Shown here one piece after another: positions 26,501-38,141 of a DNA stretch of 64,000 nucleotides. The notes beneath the pieces are model-generated. The model was given only the letters and a program-made list of their open reading frames with translations. It searched no databases and was not told where the DNA came from. The DNA comes from Psychrobacter ciconiae (GTDB lineage: Bacteria > Pseudomonadota > Gammaproteobacteria > Pseudomonadales > Moraxellaceae). The stretch's first letter is position 1; the number at the start of each line of letters is the position of its first letter. The stretch spans positions 1,550,001-1,614,000 of the forward strand of contig NZ_CAJGYV010000001.1 of the NCBI RefSeq assembly GCF_904846055.1. The letters are read 5' to 3'. The position numbers and the translations under genes are program-made.

Positions 26501-27266
26501 TTTGGCAGTGAGCATAGCAAGTTTAACCAGTGATTTTATTACCCATCAGCGCCGCCCAAAACCTGAGCAAATTGCAGCGTTAAATCATGAGCTTGAGGCG
26601 TTAACTGGCAAACTTACTAACATTGGCGCGGTCAATCTTGCAGCTGCCGCCGAGCTTGCCGATATCAACGCGCGCCTTGAGCCATTGACCGCGCAAATTG
26701 AGGATATCGACAGCAGCATTAGCATGCTCAATCAAGCGATTAAAACCATCGATGACACCACCAAAACGCTGTTTTTACAAACGCTTGATGCGGTCAATGC
26801 TGAGCTTGCGGGCTTATTTGCCAAAGTCTTTGGCGGCGGTCAGGCAAGTTTGACCTTAAATTTTGATGAGCTACCTGCCGATACCCCAAAACGGGAAGCT
26901 TGGCGGGCGGGACTTACGTTAATGGCTCAACCAAAAGGCAAGCGCAACAGCCGGTTGGCGGTATTGTCCGGCGGGGAGAAAACCTTAACCGCGCTTAGTC
27001 TTATTTTTGCTATTTTTAAGCAGCATCCGGCGCCGTTTTGCGTTCTTGATGAGGTTGATGCGCCGCTTGATGATGCCAACGTGGCGCGATTTACCAATTT
27101 GATCGAGGAGCTGGCAGGCGAGGTTCAGTTTATTTTTATCAGTCATAATAAGCTTGCTATGCAAATCGCGGACGAGCTCAAAGGCGTGACCATGCCGCAA
27201 GCAGGCATTTCAACTCAAGTTAGCGTTCAATTGAGCGACGCTGAGCATTATCTTGAGAGCCAGTAA
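23544..27266 (+). CDS. smc: Chromosome segregation ATPase SMC
   Basis: 1240 residues. SMC forms dimers that organise and separate chromosomes with ScpA/ScpB. The N-terminal head has Walker A GPNGCGKSNVIDAIRW at about residue 31. Long Gln-rich coiled coils (about 170-500 and 680-1000) flank a hinge (about 520-670) with unusual sequence. The C-terminal head has signature LSGGEKTLTAL and Walker B FCVLDEVDAPLDDANV. A TAAAAT at 23506-23511 implies a very short leader, and no ribosome site is visible before the ATG. It is followed by zipA. Confidence 0.96.
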   Translation: MRLKSLKLAGFKSFANPTTFSFRHGITAIVGPNGCGKSNVIDAIRWVLGETSAKQLRGGAMSDVIFAGTQDKAAKSVASVELIFEHTQDEAHGIRHELNLYHELAIKRQINLDGRSDYFINGTRARRRDVIDVFLGTGLGARSYAVIEQGMIGRIVDSSPLQLREFIEEAAGVSRYQARREETQKQLVIAQENLARLSDLQIELSRQQKSLAKQAASAERYQDLTLQIDAVKEKLAIQDWYHAKHHQHENKLALDAVSKQVMALQSEIDTLKAKQDLLDDKISQESWLKDRAQDKYHDLKLRHQQSNQALQALKDSEQQSRHQLARADEQYQQASRDIEQLEITYQEHSDRLAELTPKFAAISETRRDQDAKLSPLTDKLTAAQSLLNQTLSRHQKLNQDQALNKQALSQLETARQKWQQQNEAWQTLWNNSAIDNDLKSPLAEQIETLNQQLCRHQEQKLALTEQKVLLTDEQRALRQTLKAEEANLKNLETKSAKLSGEYDTLHRLLHQKTVKTEARLIASSTPTVVSSQNAAALSSFREQIKLTELGKSQSAVLDYWLMLFLDSQILPKTGAAKASDNTSLAQSLQPYLADILQYQVNNDPKLNHSLWLWTDNEDSFAENIPEPLISLDSLIAAPKLRLWQNCYLCLEPMAEIDAAQWSEMLSTLPKSALILTQEGWLVGSFGTVQLNCFTRDKLDAENQQFLTQRLAKETRLNELDDELNLIDRQIEDIQAVIKSHQREDSRLVISIEELAGQLSQLQLTDQNIRQQHNQSQLELRQHQLNLERLQDDKAKLDIEANEIECLAETLLATQQSISAELSSSEREVSHIRADIDAQQSKIEQITTAQKVNDDEYQSLQLAIQKSEIERRHHEDALQKRQKDLTKSAQYQAQLRQKLANIEQKLPSLEREVTELALTLDEELQALTDYQSKLSALKIEHGQIKAELDQLQQQHQVKQEAQSLAASSLAVSEERLLDASRRVEALDLAVSIASLTSDFITHQRRPKPEQIAALNHELEALTGKLTNIGAVNLAAAAELADINARLEPLTAQIEDIDSSISMLNQAIKTIDDTTKTLFLQTLDAVNAELAGLFAKVFGGGQASLTLNFDELPADTPKREAWRAGLTLMAQPKGKRNSRLAVLSGGEKTLTALSLIFAIFKQHPAPFCVLDEVDAPLDDANVARFTNLIEELAGEVQFIFISHNKLAMQIADELKGVTMPQAGISTQVSVQLSDAEHYLESQ

Positions 27267-27346
27267 TTTATCCAAAAGCGCGCTAACATTTTAAAAAATT
27301 AGCCTTAAAATCGGTGCTGACAAAGGATGACGATACGCCCAAGCCA

Positions 27347-27355
27347 TGCTAGACT
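27347..27355 (+). promoter_or_regulatory. Extended -10 promoter (TGCTAGACT) for zipA
   Basis: TG at 27347-27348 and TAGACT at 27350-27355 are 41 bp upstream of the zipA ATG. Confidence 0.5.
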
Positions 27356-27395
27356 ATCGCCTCCGCGCCGTTAACTTCAATCAGGATATGTGCTC

Positions 27396-28400
27396 ATGAA
27401 CGTCATTCAGTTTATCTTAGTTGCGATTGCTGTTTGCATCGTCATTGCGGGGATTTATTTGGTGGTTCGTAGCTCGCGCCGCCTTGACAGCGCTAAGATA
27501 GAAGCCGTCAGCTATGATAAAAATGGTATTCCGATCATTCCAAGACATGAGCGCAATATCGTTGATGACCCTGATTTGGATGATGCGATGGCAGGGGAGA
27601 CCACCATAGCTCCGGATCGTGAATATTTGCACGCGGTGGTCGATGATGAAAAACCATCAAAAAGTACTGCCAAAAAAAGCAAGCCTTTGTTTAATAAAAG
27701 CAAATCAAAAGACAGCGATGACGAACAGTTGGCGCGATGGCAGGCAGAAGAGGCGCAAGCAGATGACGCTGAATTTGAGCAATTGGCAAAAGCGTATCAA
27801 AATGATGAGGGCAATGACGCATTTTCAAGCCTTATGAGCGCCACTGACAATCTGATGCCGGTGATAGATACCGCCGCGGAATCTGAGTTTACCGCCCAAA
27901 GCCCCATTTTAGACCAGCATTTACTTGAGTCGGGTGATATTGCTCAAGATGAGCCGCTGTATTCTGCGCAAGACAACATCAACATCACCATTTTGCCGCA
28001 CTCTGAAGCCAATCGTTCAGCGACGATTATTCGTGGTCGCGACTTGTTAGCACTCGTTGAAAAATATGGTCTAAAATTTGGCGCGATGAATATGTTTCAC
28101 CGCTACGAAAATAAGGACGGCACGGGCAAATTGTGGTTTAGCATGATGGGAACCAACGACAACGGTATTGTACCTTTTGACCCGCATAACGTCGCGATGA
28201 ACACCTATACGGGACTTGTGGTCTTTTTATCGCTGCCAAACCCTGTCGCCTTAATGGGCTTTGATAGCATGATGAGTATCGCCGCCCTCATGGCAAAAGA
28301 CCTAAATGCAGAAGTCCTCGATGACAATAACAATCCGGTCACCCTTGAAACCAAGCAGCAACTGCGCAACTTCGTTCGCGATTATGACGATCAGTATTAA
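27396..28400 (+). CDS. zipA: Cell-division protein ZipA
   Basis: 334 residues from the ATG at 27396, with AGGA 9 bases upstream; a GTG at 27390 is too close. ZipA tethers FtsZ to the inner membrane. An N-terminal helix (about residues 4-23) is followed by a charged, low-complexity linker to about residue 195. The C-terminal FtsZ-binding domain has FGAMNMFHRYENKDGTGK and WFSMMGTNDNGIVPFD. The order zipA-ligA is the usual gammaproteobacterial arrangement. Confidence 0.93.
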   Translation: MNVIQFILVAIAVCIVIAGIYLVVRSSRRLDSAKIEAVSYDKNGIPIIPRHERNIVDDPDLDDAMAGETTIAPDREYLHAVVDDEKPSKSTAKKSKPLFNKSKSKDSDDEQLARWQAEEAQADDAEFEQLAKAYQNDEGNDAFSSLMSATDNLMPVIDTAAESEFTAQSPILDQHLLESGDIAQDEPLYSAQDNINITILPHSEANRSATIIRGRDLLALVEKYGLKFGAMNMFHRYENKDGTGKLWFSMMGTNDNGIVPFDPHNVAMNTYTGLVVFLSLPNPVALMGFDSMMSIAALMAKDLNAEVLDDNNNPVTLETKQQLRNFVRDYDDQY

Positions 28401-28418
28401 CCGTCTAAAATAATCCAC

Positions 28419-28448
28419 AAAAAAAGCAGCTGATTAAGGCTGTTTTTT
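28419..28448 (+). terminator. Terminator of zipA
   Basis: An A-run, CAGC, a 9-nt loop, GCTG and a T-run form a stem with one bulged G just after the zipA stop. Confidence 0.7.
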
Positions 28449-28567
28449 ACTTTTATTATTTGATAAACATTTACTGATTGATAAATATTTACTGATAAAA
28501 AATGATTTTTCCTGTTTTTGCCTTTAATCTTGGCAATGCTTTTACCCATCCTAAATCCCAAAAAGCT

Positions 28568-28576
28568 TGCTATGAT
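28568..28576 (+). promoter_or_regulatory. Extended -10 promoter (TGCTATGAT) for ligA
   Basis: TG at 28568-28569 and TATGAT at 28571-28576 lie 30 bp before the ligA start. Confidence 0.5.
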
Positions 28577-28600
28577 AATACCAAATTTACGGATTATTGA

Positions 28601-30664
<2,064 letters not shown>

Positions 30665-30701
30665 TCTTGGTTGAGCCGGTTAGCTTTGTTCTCCACTTTT
30701 A

Positions 30702-31322
30702 TTAAAAGTTTTGCTGGGTGCTTGAATCTGCCTTGTGCGGATTTCCATCTTCACCCTTCACCCCATCCGGCTTAATCTCAATCGGCAACACCAAACCTTT
30801 GCCAAAGTCGCCTTGGATAACATAGTCAAACTTTGACGGCTGAACCTCAGGCGTGGTATGAATAATGAGCGCGGTATTTTTCGCGTCAATCAATTCATGT
30901 GACACGTAGCTGGTGCCAAGTTGATCAAGGACTTTAGACAACGGCTCGTTGACTGCCATGCCAACGGTGAGGTTGTACTGGGCAGTTGGCTTATCGACTT
31001 TGAAGTATTCGGCGTAATCGCGGACGTTTTGGCTGTCGATGGCAAACGGATATTGATAATGAACGGGGTCGGCGGGCGGCTCAGGGCTTGCTACGGCTGA
31101 CCAGTCAATGGCTTTGGCGGCGTTTTTGGTGGCAGGCGTTTTGGCAACGTCGGTGATGTCAGCGGCGTTGCTGTTTATGGCAGTGTCGCTGCTTTTGGCA
31201 TTACTAATGGCTTCGCTGTTTGCTCCCGCGTTGTCTTTCACCTCGCTGCTTGGATTGCTGCAAGCGCTTACAGTGAATAAAAACGCTGACATTATCGATA
31301 AGCTGATTAAACGCTGAACCAT
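30702..31322 (-). CDS. Lipoprotein of unknown function
   Basis: 206 residues from the ATG at 31322; an upstream TTG at 31328 is less likely. A signal sequence ends in lipobox VSAC, followed by a Ser/Asn/Ala-rich linker of about 45 residues. The C-terminal approximately 130 residues (from PVHYQYPFAIDSQNVRDYAEYF) look folded and mixed alpha/beta. I do not recognise the family. It faces ligA and lies downstream of the MliC-like gene on the same strand, but a terminator separates them. Confidence 0.7.
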   Translation of the reverse strand: MVQRLISLSIMSAFLFTVSACSNPSSEVKDNAGANSEAISNAKSSDTAINSNAADITDVAKTPATKNAAKAIDWSAVASPEPPADPVHYQYPFAIDSQNVRDYAEYFKVDKPTAQYNLTVGMAVNEPLSKVLDQLGTSYVSHELIDAKNTALIIHTTPEVQPSKFDYVIQGDFGKGLVLPIEIKPDGVKGEDGNPHKADSSTQQNF

Positions 31323-31413
31323 GACCAAACTGCCTTATTTACTGATTTTCATTGCCGAGAATTTTAAACTAAAACTAAATTAAAAATAGTCTGTAGTTTG
31401 CCATCTTTTCCTC

Positions 31414-31444
31414 AAAAAAAACAGCCATCAATCATTGACGGCTG
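31414..31444 (-). terminator. Terminator of the MliC-like lipoprotein gene
   Basis: On the minus strand CAGCCGTCAA pairs with TTGATGGCTG around a short loop and is followed by eight T. It lies 35 bp after the stop at 31479. Confidence 0.85.
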
Positions 31445-31478
31445 CTATTACAATTCTCAATTTAGTGTAGTCAAAGGC

Positions 31479-31883
31479 TTAGATTTTGCAAGTTACTTGA
31501 TACTCTTGACCGGTCGCCCATTTCATTGCAAGAACGCCTTCGTTGCCTTTCATGTGCCAAGCATAGATAACTTCAGGGTTTGAGTCGTTAACATAACTTG
31601 CAGTATCACCGTTCATGCCGCCGTTTAGGATAAGCGGCTGATTCGCCCAGTTTACTTTTGGTAGGGTGACATTAAGCATGGCTTGCTGTTTGTTGATCGA
31701 TTGTTTCGCCATGATTTTACCGCCGTCGGTACAGGTGTAAGGCGCAGGCGCCATACGGTCGTAAGCCACGTCAGTCGCGCTTTCGGCAGGCGTCGTTGGT
31801 GTGGTGGTCGGGGCAGTTGTCGCACAAGCGCTAAGTAGAGCAAGGGCTGGGATAGCGGCGGCAAGCTTTAAAGTGTTGGTCAT
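31479..31883 (-). CDS. MliC-like lipoprotein, probable inhibitor of c-type lysozyme
   Basis: 134 residues from the ATG at 31883, with GGAG 6 bases upstream; longer in-frame starts have no ribosome site. The lipobox is LSAC, followed by a Thr/Pro linker. The mature domain resembles MliC/PliC inhibitors: YTCTDGGKIMAK, strand-rich middle, NGDTASYVNDSN, then HMKGNEGVLAMKW and a C-terminal Cys that can pair with the first. Such proteins block host lysozyme at the outer membrane. The family call is by motif spacing only. Confidence 0.65.
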   Translation of the reverse strand: MTNTLKLAAAIPALALLSACATTAPTTTPTTPAESATDVAYDRMAPAPYTCTDGGKIMAKQSINKQQAMLNVTLPKVNWANQPLILNGGMNGDTASYVNDSNPEVIYAWHMKGNEGVLAMKWATGQEYQVTCKI

Positions 31884-32141
31884 TATCATCTCCAAAATAG
31901 TCAGCAATCTGCATGATGCGTAATAAAAAACGCTTAAGATTAAACCGTCATCATGCGTTGTTATAACCTTAAGCGAATTAGGAATATGATAGCGAAAAAT
32001 TGTCACTTTAAATGTGAGCAATTGTCACTCGCCTGTTAGCCAAGTTGCTTAATTGACGATAAAATGTAAGCGGCTATTTCACTTTCAAAAGCTTTATAAA
32101 CTCAAGATAATATAAAGCCTCTAAAAAGATAACCAATACTT

Positions 32142-34559
32142 TTACTTACTTCTTCTGGGCGGCAATCCGGTATGCTGAGTTTGAAAGTTACCTTTTTTCG
32201 GTTGTTTTTTAACCGATTTATTTTGGGCAGCTTGTTGGCTATTATTTTGAGTGTGGCTTTGACCGCTTTTGCCATTGGTTTGGCGTTTGGCAGAATCGTT
32301 GCCGACGCGGCTGTTCTTTTTGCGTGCCGATTGGTAGCTTGCGGCTTCACCATCGCGACCTTCAAGCTGCGGGTTAAATGGCGGGATTAAGCAGCTGCGA
32401 TGCTTGCCGATTAAATCACCGCGACCCATGTCTTGTAAGGCTTTTCGCAGCATTGCCCAGTTTTTGGGGTCGTGATAGCGCAAAAAGGCTTTGTGAAGTC
32501 GGCGCTGTTTTCCCGATTTGACGATGGTGACATCACCACCTTCGCGGCTGACTTTATGAAGGGGGTCTTTGTGCGAGTGATACATCGCCGTCGCAGTTGC
32601 CATGGGGCTTGGGTAAAACGCTTGAACTTGGTCGGCGCGGTAGTCGTGGCGCTTAAGCCAAAGCGCCAAGTTCATCATGTCCTCATCGGTCGTTCCGGGG
32701 TGGGCGGCGATAAAGTAGGGGATAAGGTACTGCTCTTTGCCGGCTTCTTGACTGAAGCGCTCAAACATGGCTTTAAAGGCGTCATAGGTTCCCATGCCCG
32801 GTTTCATCATTTTGGATAAAACGTTGTCCTCGGAGTGCTCAGGGGCGATTTTTAAGTAGCCGCCAACGTGGTGGGTGACCAGCTCTTTGACGTATTCGGG
32901 GTCTTTGACCGCCAAATCATAGCGTAGTCCTGAAGCGATGAGGATTTTTTTTACGCCTTTGATATCGCGGGCGCGGCGATAAAGCTGGGTCAATGAGCTG
33001 TGATCGGTCAGCAAATTGTCGCAAACGTCAGGGTAAACGCAAGACGGCTTTCGGCAATTTTTCTCAATAGTTTCATCTTTGCAATTCAGCCGGTACATAT
33101 TTGCCGTGGGTCCCCCAAGGTCGGAGATGATTCCGGTAAAGTTGGGGGCAGTGTCGCGGATGGCTTCCACTTCGCGCAAAATTGAGTCGTGCGATCGGTT
33201 TTGAATGATTCGACCTTCATGCTCAGTGATGGAGCAAAACGTGCAGCCGCCAAAGCAGCCGCGCATGATATTGACCGAAAATTTAATCATATCAAACGCC
33301 GGAATGCGAGCGTCACTATAAACGGGATGGGGCAATCGCGCATAAGGCAAGTCAAAAACGTAATCCATTTCCTCGGTCGATAGCGGAATCGGCGGCGGAT
33401 TGAGCCAAACGTCAATCTCAGAGGCGCCTGAACCGTGACGCTGAACCAAGGCGCGAGCGTTACCGGGGTTGGTTTCTAAATGCAAAATGCGGTTGGCATG
33501 GGCATAAAGTACGGGGTCAGCTTTGACGGCTTCAAAGTCCGGCAAGCGAATGACCGTTTTGTCACGGCTTGGCAGCTTTAAGGTGTGTTTTAGCGCCGTT
33601 TTTGGTTTGGCATTTTTAAACTGAACGATTTGAATATCGTCGTTGACGGCATCGGCATTTAAGACTTTATTGGTCACTTTTTCGGCAACAAAGCCCGGAT
33701 ACTGCCCCGACATGGAGCTTGTTTTATCTTGCTCAATTTGGCAGCTATCAACGTCCTCGGTCATCACATACGGATTAATAATCGGATCCACGCGACCGAT
33801 AGTATCGACGTCGTTACTCGCCACCTCAACCATATCGTCTTGCCAATGGCGACGGTTTTGGGTCGATAAATACGCCGTTCCACGGATTTTGCTCATTTGC
33901 TCAAAGCTATAGCCTTTTGACAAGCCGTGAACCACATCGACAATCGCGCGCTCAGCATTGCCATAAAGCAAAATATCAGCGCGTGAATCCAGCAAAATAC
34001 TGCGGCGAACTTTATCCGACCAATAGTCATAATGAGCAATCCGGCGAAGGCTGCCCTCAATGCCGCCTAAAATCACCGGAACGTCCGAGAACGCCTCGCG
34101 GCAGCGCTGACTATAAACAATCGCCGCGCGGTCGGGTCGCTGTCCTGCGATATTGCCGGGGGAGTACGCGTCATCGCTGCGGATTTTGCGGTCGGCGGTA
34201 TAGCGGTTAATCATGCTGTCCATGTTGCCTGCCGTCACCCCAAAGGCGTAAACCGGCTTGCCAAGCGCCATAAACGCGTCTTTGCTGCTCCAATCCGGCT
34301 GAGCGATAATGCCAACGCGAAAGCCTTGCGCCTCAAGAAGACGACCGATGATTGCCATGCCAAAGCTTGGATGGTCCACATAAGCATCACCTGAAATGAT
34401 AATCACATCGCAAGCATCCCAGCCAAGCTCGTCCATCTCAGCACGGCTCATTGGCAAAAAGGGCGCAGGCTCATAGCAGCTCGCCCAATGCTTGTCGTAA
34501 TCATAAAGCGGCTTGGTGCCGTGTTTAAAGGCGGATTGGGCGATGGTATCAGCAGACAT
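32142..34559 (-). CDS. ygiQ: YgiQ family radical SAM protein
   Basis: 805 residues from the ATG at 34559 (AAAGG 7 bases upstream); a TTG at 34577 is less likely. The N-terminal part resembles a B12-binding-like fold ([21 protein letters not shown]). The radical-SAM 4Fe-4S motif is CFGGCTFC near residue 430, followed by [14 protein letters not shown]. Later motifs are [12 protein letters not shown] and [10 protein letters not shown]. The last 80 residues are a basic Lys/Gln/Asn-rich tail, perhaps nucleic-acid binding. The biochemical role of YgiQ is unknown. Confidence 0.92.
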   Translation of the reverse strand: MSADTIAQSAFKHGTKPLYDYDKHWASCYEPAPFLPMSRAEMDELGWDACDVIIISGDAYVDHPSFGMAIIGRLLEAQGFRVGIIAQPDWSSKDAFMALGKPVYAFGVTAGNMDSMINRYTADRKIRSDDAYSPGNIAGQRPDRAAIVYSQRCREAFSDVPVILGGIEGSLRRIAHYDYWSDKVRRSILLDSRADILLYGNAERAIVDVVHGLSKGYSFEQMSKIRGTAYLSTQNRRHWQDDMVEVASNDVDTIGRVDPIINPYVMTEDVDSCQIEQDKTSSMSGQYPGFVAEKVTNKVLNADAVNDDIQIVQFKNAKPKTALKHTLKLPSRDKTVIRLPDFEAVKADPVLYAHANRILHLETNPGNARALVQRHGSGASEIDVWLNPPPIPLSTEEMDYVFDLPYARLPHPVYSDARIPAFDMIKFSVNIMRGCFGGCTFCSITEHEGRIIQNRSHDSILREVEAIRDTAPNFTGIISDLGGPTANMYRLNCKDETIEKNCRKPSCVYPDVCDNLLTDHSSLTQLYRRARDIKGVKKILIASGLRYDLAVKDPEYVKELVTHHVGGYLKIAPEHSEDNVLSKMMKPGMGTYDAFKAMFERFSQEAGKEQYLIPYFIAAHPGTTDEDMMNLALWLKRHDYRADQVQAFYPSPMATATAMYHSHKDPLHKVSREGGDVTIVKSGKQRRLHKAFLRYHDPKNWAMLRKALQDMGRGDLIGKHRSCLIPPFNPQLEGRDGEAASYQSARKKNSRVGNDSAKRQTNGKSGQSHTQNNSQQAAQNKSVKKQPKKGNFQTQHTGLPPRRSK

Positions 34560-34600
34560 GGGGCAACCTTTGGACAAATTGGCTTGATAAAAAGGCGCTC

Positions 34601-34609
34601 ATCTTATCA
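34601..34609 (-). promoter_or_regulatory. Extended -10 promoter (TGATAAGAT) for ygiQ
   Basis: On the minus strand TG (34608-34609) and TAAGAT (34601-34606) lie about 42 bp upstream of the start, followed by GAGCGCC. Confidence 0.45.
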
Positions 34610-34696
34610 TGAATTGCTTTCAAGTTGACAATAAAATTCGCCTCAAGCTCTACTTAAGTAGTTGATAGCAAAAATAAATTAGCCTGATGTTAACTG

Positions 34697-35155
34697 CTAA
34701 TCAAGCGCAATCTTTGTGCCGCTTTTGGTAAAGTTCATCACAAACTGACTTTTGAAATTGCGAACGTTATTTTCATAAGTGAACATATTGCGGGTAAATT
34801 CGTGATAATCGCTCATGTTTTTAGCACTGACCAGCAGCATAAAATCCACATCGCCCGACACTTCATAGCAGCTCATCACTCGCGGTTGCGCGGTCATTAA
34901 GCGCTCAAAGCGGTGCTGCATCGGCGTGTTTGAGCGCTCCATTTCAATCATCACAATTGCCGTCAAGCCAAATCCTACCTTGTTTGGGTCAACAATCGCC
35001 ACTTGCCGTGTGATGACACCGCTATCAGTGAGCGCCTGAATCCGCCGCTGGGCTGTGGCAACCGACACATGAACGCGTTCGGCAATGGTTTTGAGCGGCA
35101 AAGTTGCATCATCTTGTAGCAGATTTAAAATTGCTTTGTCGGTGTCATCAAGCAT
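34697..35155 (-). CDS. Lrp/AsnC family transcription regulator
   Basis: 152 residues from the ATG at 35155, with AGGA 6 bases before it. An N-terminal helix-turn-helix (LDDTDKAILNLLQDDATLPLKTIAERVHVS, then TAQRRIQALTDSGVI) is joined to a C-terminal RAM effector domain (VMIEMERS, CYEVSGDVDFMLLVSA). It diverges from the RarD-like permease at 35420 across about 265 AT-rich bp, so it probably controls that gene and itself in response to an amino acid. The ligand is unknown. Confidence 0.93.
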   Translation of the reverse strand: MLDDTDKAILNLLQDDATLPLKTIAERVHVSVATAQRRIQALTDSGVITRQVAIVDPNKVGFGLTAIVMIEMERSNTPMQHRFERLMTAQPRVMSCYEVSGDVDFMLLVSAKNMSDYHEFTRNMFTYENNVRNFKSQFVMNFTKSGTKIALD

Positions 35156-35419
35156 CACTTTTCCTTAATTTGTTTGTTATCTCTAAAGTTAGCTTTTTCT
35201 TATAAATAATAAATTTTCCGCTAGGTTTTATAATAATTATCATATCATCCTAATTATCAATAAAAACCTATTGAAATGCTCATACTTTAGATAAATAAAA
35301 CCATCTTTAGCTTAATTTAGCAAATTTTTTGCAAGATAAATAGTTAAACTAACCCTAGTCGTTAACAAAGTTGAAATTTAAACCATTAATCTGCTCAATT
35401 GCCAAGTTAGGATGCCCCA

Positions 35420-36397
35420 ATGTCAACATTAACCCCGACCGCAAAACGAAATTTTGCGCCGTTTGCAAGTCAGGACAGCAGCAAGCAAACGCTCATTCGC
35501 GGCGTGGCGCTTGCTGTGCTATCGAACGTCTTATTTGGCGCGCTTTATGCGTATAGCAGCTTTCTTGAGCCGTTATCAGGAACGCAAGTGTTCATTTGGC
35601 GGATGCTGATGATGTGGGTAGCGATGGTGGCGTTTTTGCTGTTAACAGGCAAAATGAAATACCATTTAAATAAACTTGCTAACTTGGGCGGTATCAAGCA
35701 ATGGGCGCTTTTGGTGCTGCCAACGCCGATTTTTTTAAGTCAGCTTTGGCTCTTTATGTGGGCGCCGGTCAACGGTCAAGGCGTTCAAACGGCGATGGGG
35801 TATTTTTTATTTCCGCTGATGATGGTGGTGTTTGGCTGTGTGCTTTTCGGTGAAAAATTAAGCCGATTGCAGTGGTTGGCGGTTGGTTTTGCCGCGCTTG
35901 GGGTGGCAAGCGAGATTTTCCGGACGCAAAGCGTATCTTGGGCGACGCTTTGGGTTTGCGGGACGTATCCGATATATTACATCATGCGCCGCGTTCAAGG
36001 GATTGAAGCCATCACCGGATTGCTCGTCGATTTAACCTTATTTGCGCCGCTTGCCATGCTGTATTTATGGTTTGTTGCGCCAAGCAATTTGGCATTGGTT
36101 TCAGGGTCAAGCTTTTTTATCTTTATGCTCATTGGTCTTGGGATGCTCAGCGTGTTTGCTATGAGCACCAATTTGGAAGCCAGCCGCATTTTGCCAGTCA
36201 ACGTCTTTGGCATGATGAGCTATATTGAGCCGGCTTTGCTATTTTTACTTGCGGTAACTATTTTAGGCAATCCGTTTGAAAGTGAAATGCTATTTAGTTA
36301 TGGTTTGATTTGGCTTGGGATTATGTTTTTGATTGCTCATGGGGTGAAGCAATTACGCAAAGTGCCAGTGATTGCCGCCAAGGAAACTAGTGCTTAA
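35420..36397 (+). CDS. RarD/EamA-type inner-membrane permease
   Basis: 325 residues with about ten hydrophobic helices in the drug/metabolite transporter style. RarD-type phrases are LSNVLFGALYAYSSFLEPLSGTQVFIWR near the start, WAPVNGQGVQTAMGYFLFPL in the middle, and VFGMMSYIEPALLFLLAV late. A charged N-terminus of about 30 residues precedes the first helix. It may export an amino acid sensed by the divergent Lrp-type regulator; that is inference. A shared terminator separates it from smpB. Confidence 0.85.
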   Translation: MSTLTPTAKRNFAPFASQDSSKQTLIRGVALAVLSNVLFGALYAYSSFLEPLSGTQVFIWRMLMMWVAMVAFLLLTGKMKYHLNKLANLGGIKQWALLVLPTPIFLSQLWLFMWAPVNGQGVQTAMGYFLFPLMMVVFGCVLFGEKLSRLQWLAVGFAALGVASEIFRTQSVSWATLWVCGTYPIYYIMRRVQGIEAITGLLVDLTLFAPLAMLYLWFVAPSNLALVSGSSFFIFMLIGLGMLSVFAMSTNLEASRILPVNVFGMMSYIEPALLFLLAVTILGNPFESEMLFSYGLIWLGIMFLIAHGVKQLRKVPVIAAKETSA

Positions 36398-36413
36398 AGC
36401 TTAAAGCAGAAAT

Positions 36414-36447
36414 AAAAAAACGGATGACTTTTGCCATCCGTTTTTTG
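36414..36447. terminator. Bidirectional terminator between the RarD-like gene and smpB
   Basis: An A-run, CGGATG, an 8-nt loop, CATCCG and a T-run; the A and T flanks let it serve both convergent genes. Confidence 0.85.
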
Positions 36448-36476
36448 TTTTTTAATGCGACAATCTAAAAAAAAAC

Positions 36477-36953
36477 TTAATTCAAATGCTGTTTAAAGCC
36501 GCGCTGTTTATCGCGTTCCCAATCGCGCTCTTTTAAGGTTTTGCGCTTATCATGAAGCTTTTTACCGATGGTCAGCGCGATTTGACATTTCACCCGTGAG
36601 TTTTTCCAATAGCAGGACAGCGGCACGCAAGCATAACCTTTTTGGTTAACCGCGCCCATAAGTTTATCAATCTCGCGGCGGTGCATGAGCAGCTTTCGCG
36701 TTCGGATGCTGTCGGGGCTGATGTGCGTTGAGCTTGAAAGCAGCGGCTGAATGTGCGAGCCAAACAAAAACGCTTCGTTATTGCGAAAAATAATATAAGC
36801 TTCGGTGATGCTCATTTTGCCTTCGCGAATGGATTTGACTTCCCAGCCTTGAAGTTCAAGCCCCGCCTCAAAGGTTTCTTCAATATAATACTCGTGCCTT
36901 GCTTTTTTATTGGCACAAATTTGATTGTCCGGTTTTTTTGCTTTTTTTGCCAT
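36477..36953 (-). CDS. smpB: tmRNA-binding protein SmpB
   Basis: 158 residues from the ATG at 36953; a longer TTG start adds 31 unlikely residues. SmpB brings tmRNA to stalled ribosomes. The N-terminus [20 protein letters not shown] and the segments [20 protein letters not shown] and [11 protein letters not shown] are typical, with the basic C-terminal tail ([19 protein letters not shown]) that mimics an mRNA in the ribosome. No ssrA gene is visible in the window. Confidence 0.96.
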   Translation of the reverse strand: MAKKAKKPDNQICANKKARHEYYIEETFEAGLELQGWEVKSIREGKMSITEAYIIFRNNEAFLFGSHIQPLLSSSTHISPDSIRTRKLLMHRREIDKLMGAVNQKGYACVPLSCYWKNSRVKCQIALTIGKKLHDKRKTLKERDWERDKQRGFKQHLN

Positions 36954-37117
36954 AATCTTAATTTCACTATAATCGTGCGTAATCCTTGCGGCAAAATGAA
37001 AGTTAATTTTCAAAAACTTGCCCAAGTCGAGGCTCAATTGTAGCAAATCTTAGGGGGCGCGGGTATGACTGCAGCAATGACAAATGTAGCAGATTGGTGT
37101 TAAGTTGCTGCAAAATT

Positions 37118-37126
37118 TGCTAGCAT
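37118..37126 (+). promoter_or_regulatory. Extended -10 promoter (TGCTAGCAT) for coaD
   Basis: TG at 37118-37119 and TAGCAT at 37121-37126 lie about 70 bp before coaD; no -35 at normal distance. Confidence 0.4.
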
Positions 37127-37188
37127 AGTCAGGGTGAATTTCCAGTTTTTAATGCTAGCTTTTTTATTTCTATTATCCCATCAGTTAG

Positions 37189-37701
<513 letters not shown>

Positions 37702-37734
37702 ATTTTTAGATAAAAAACGCGTGAAAAGCCCTAA

Positions 37735-38007
<273 letters not shown>

Positions 38008-38028
38008 TATAACCAACAATATAGTGCT

Positions 38029-38097
38029 TGTAGGCTGCGGCTTTAGTCCAGCTAGTGCACAATGGTTTTTAATGCTTAGCTTACGCCACAGCCTACA
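38029..38097. repeat. Small palindromic (MITE-like) repeat upstream of bioA
   Basis: TGTAGGCTGCGGC at 38029-38041 and GCCACAGCCTACA at 38085-38097 are inverted copies (12 of 13 match). The 69-bp element has no coding capacity. Its shape resembles intergenic palindromic or MITE-like repeats. No second copy was noticed in the window. Confidence 0.45.
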
Positions 38098-38141
38098 TTT
38101 AAAAGCTGAGAATGACGTAAAAATTAGATAAGGATATCGCC

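Noticed and set aside
35226-35250. A Fur-like or other palindrome in the AT-rich lrp-rarD gap
   Set aside because: Only about 13 of 19 positions fit the Fur consensus, as expected by chance in such AT-rich DNA.
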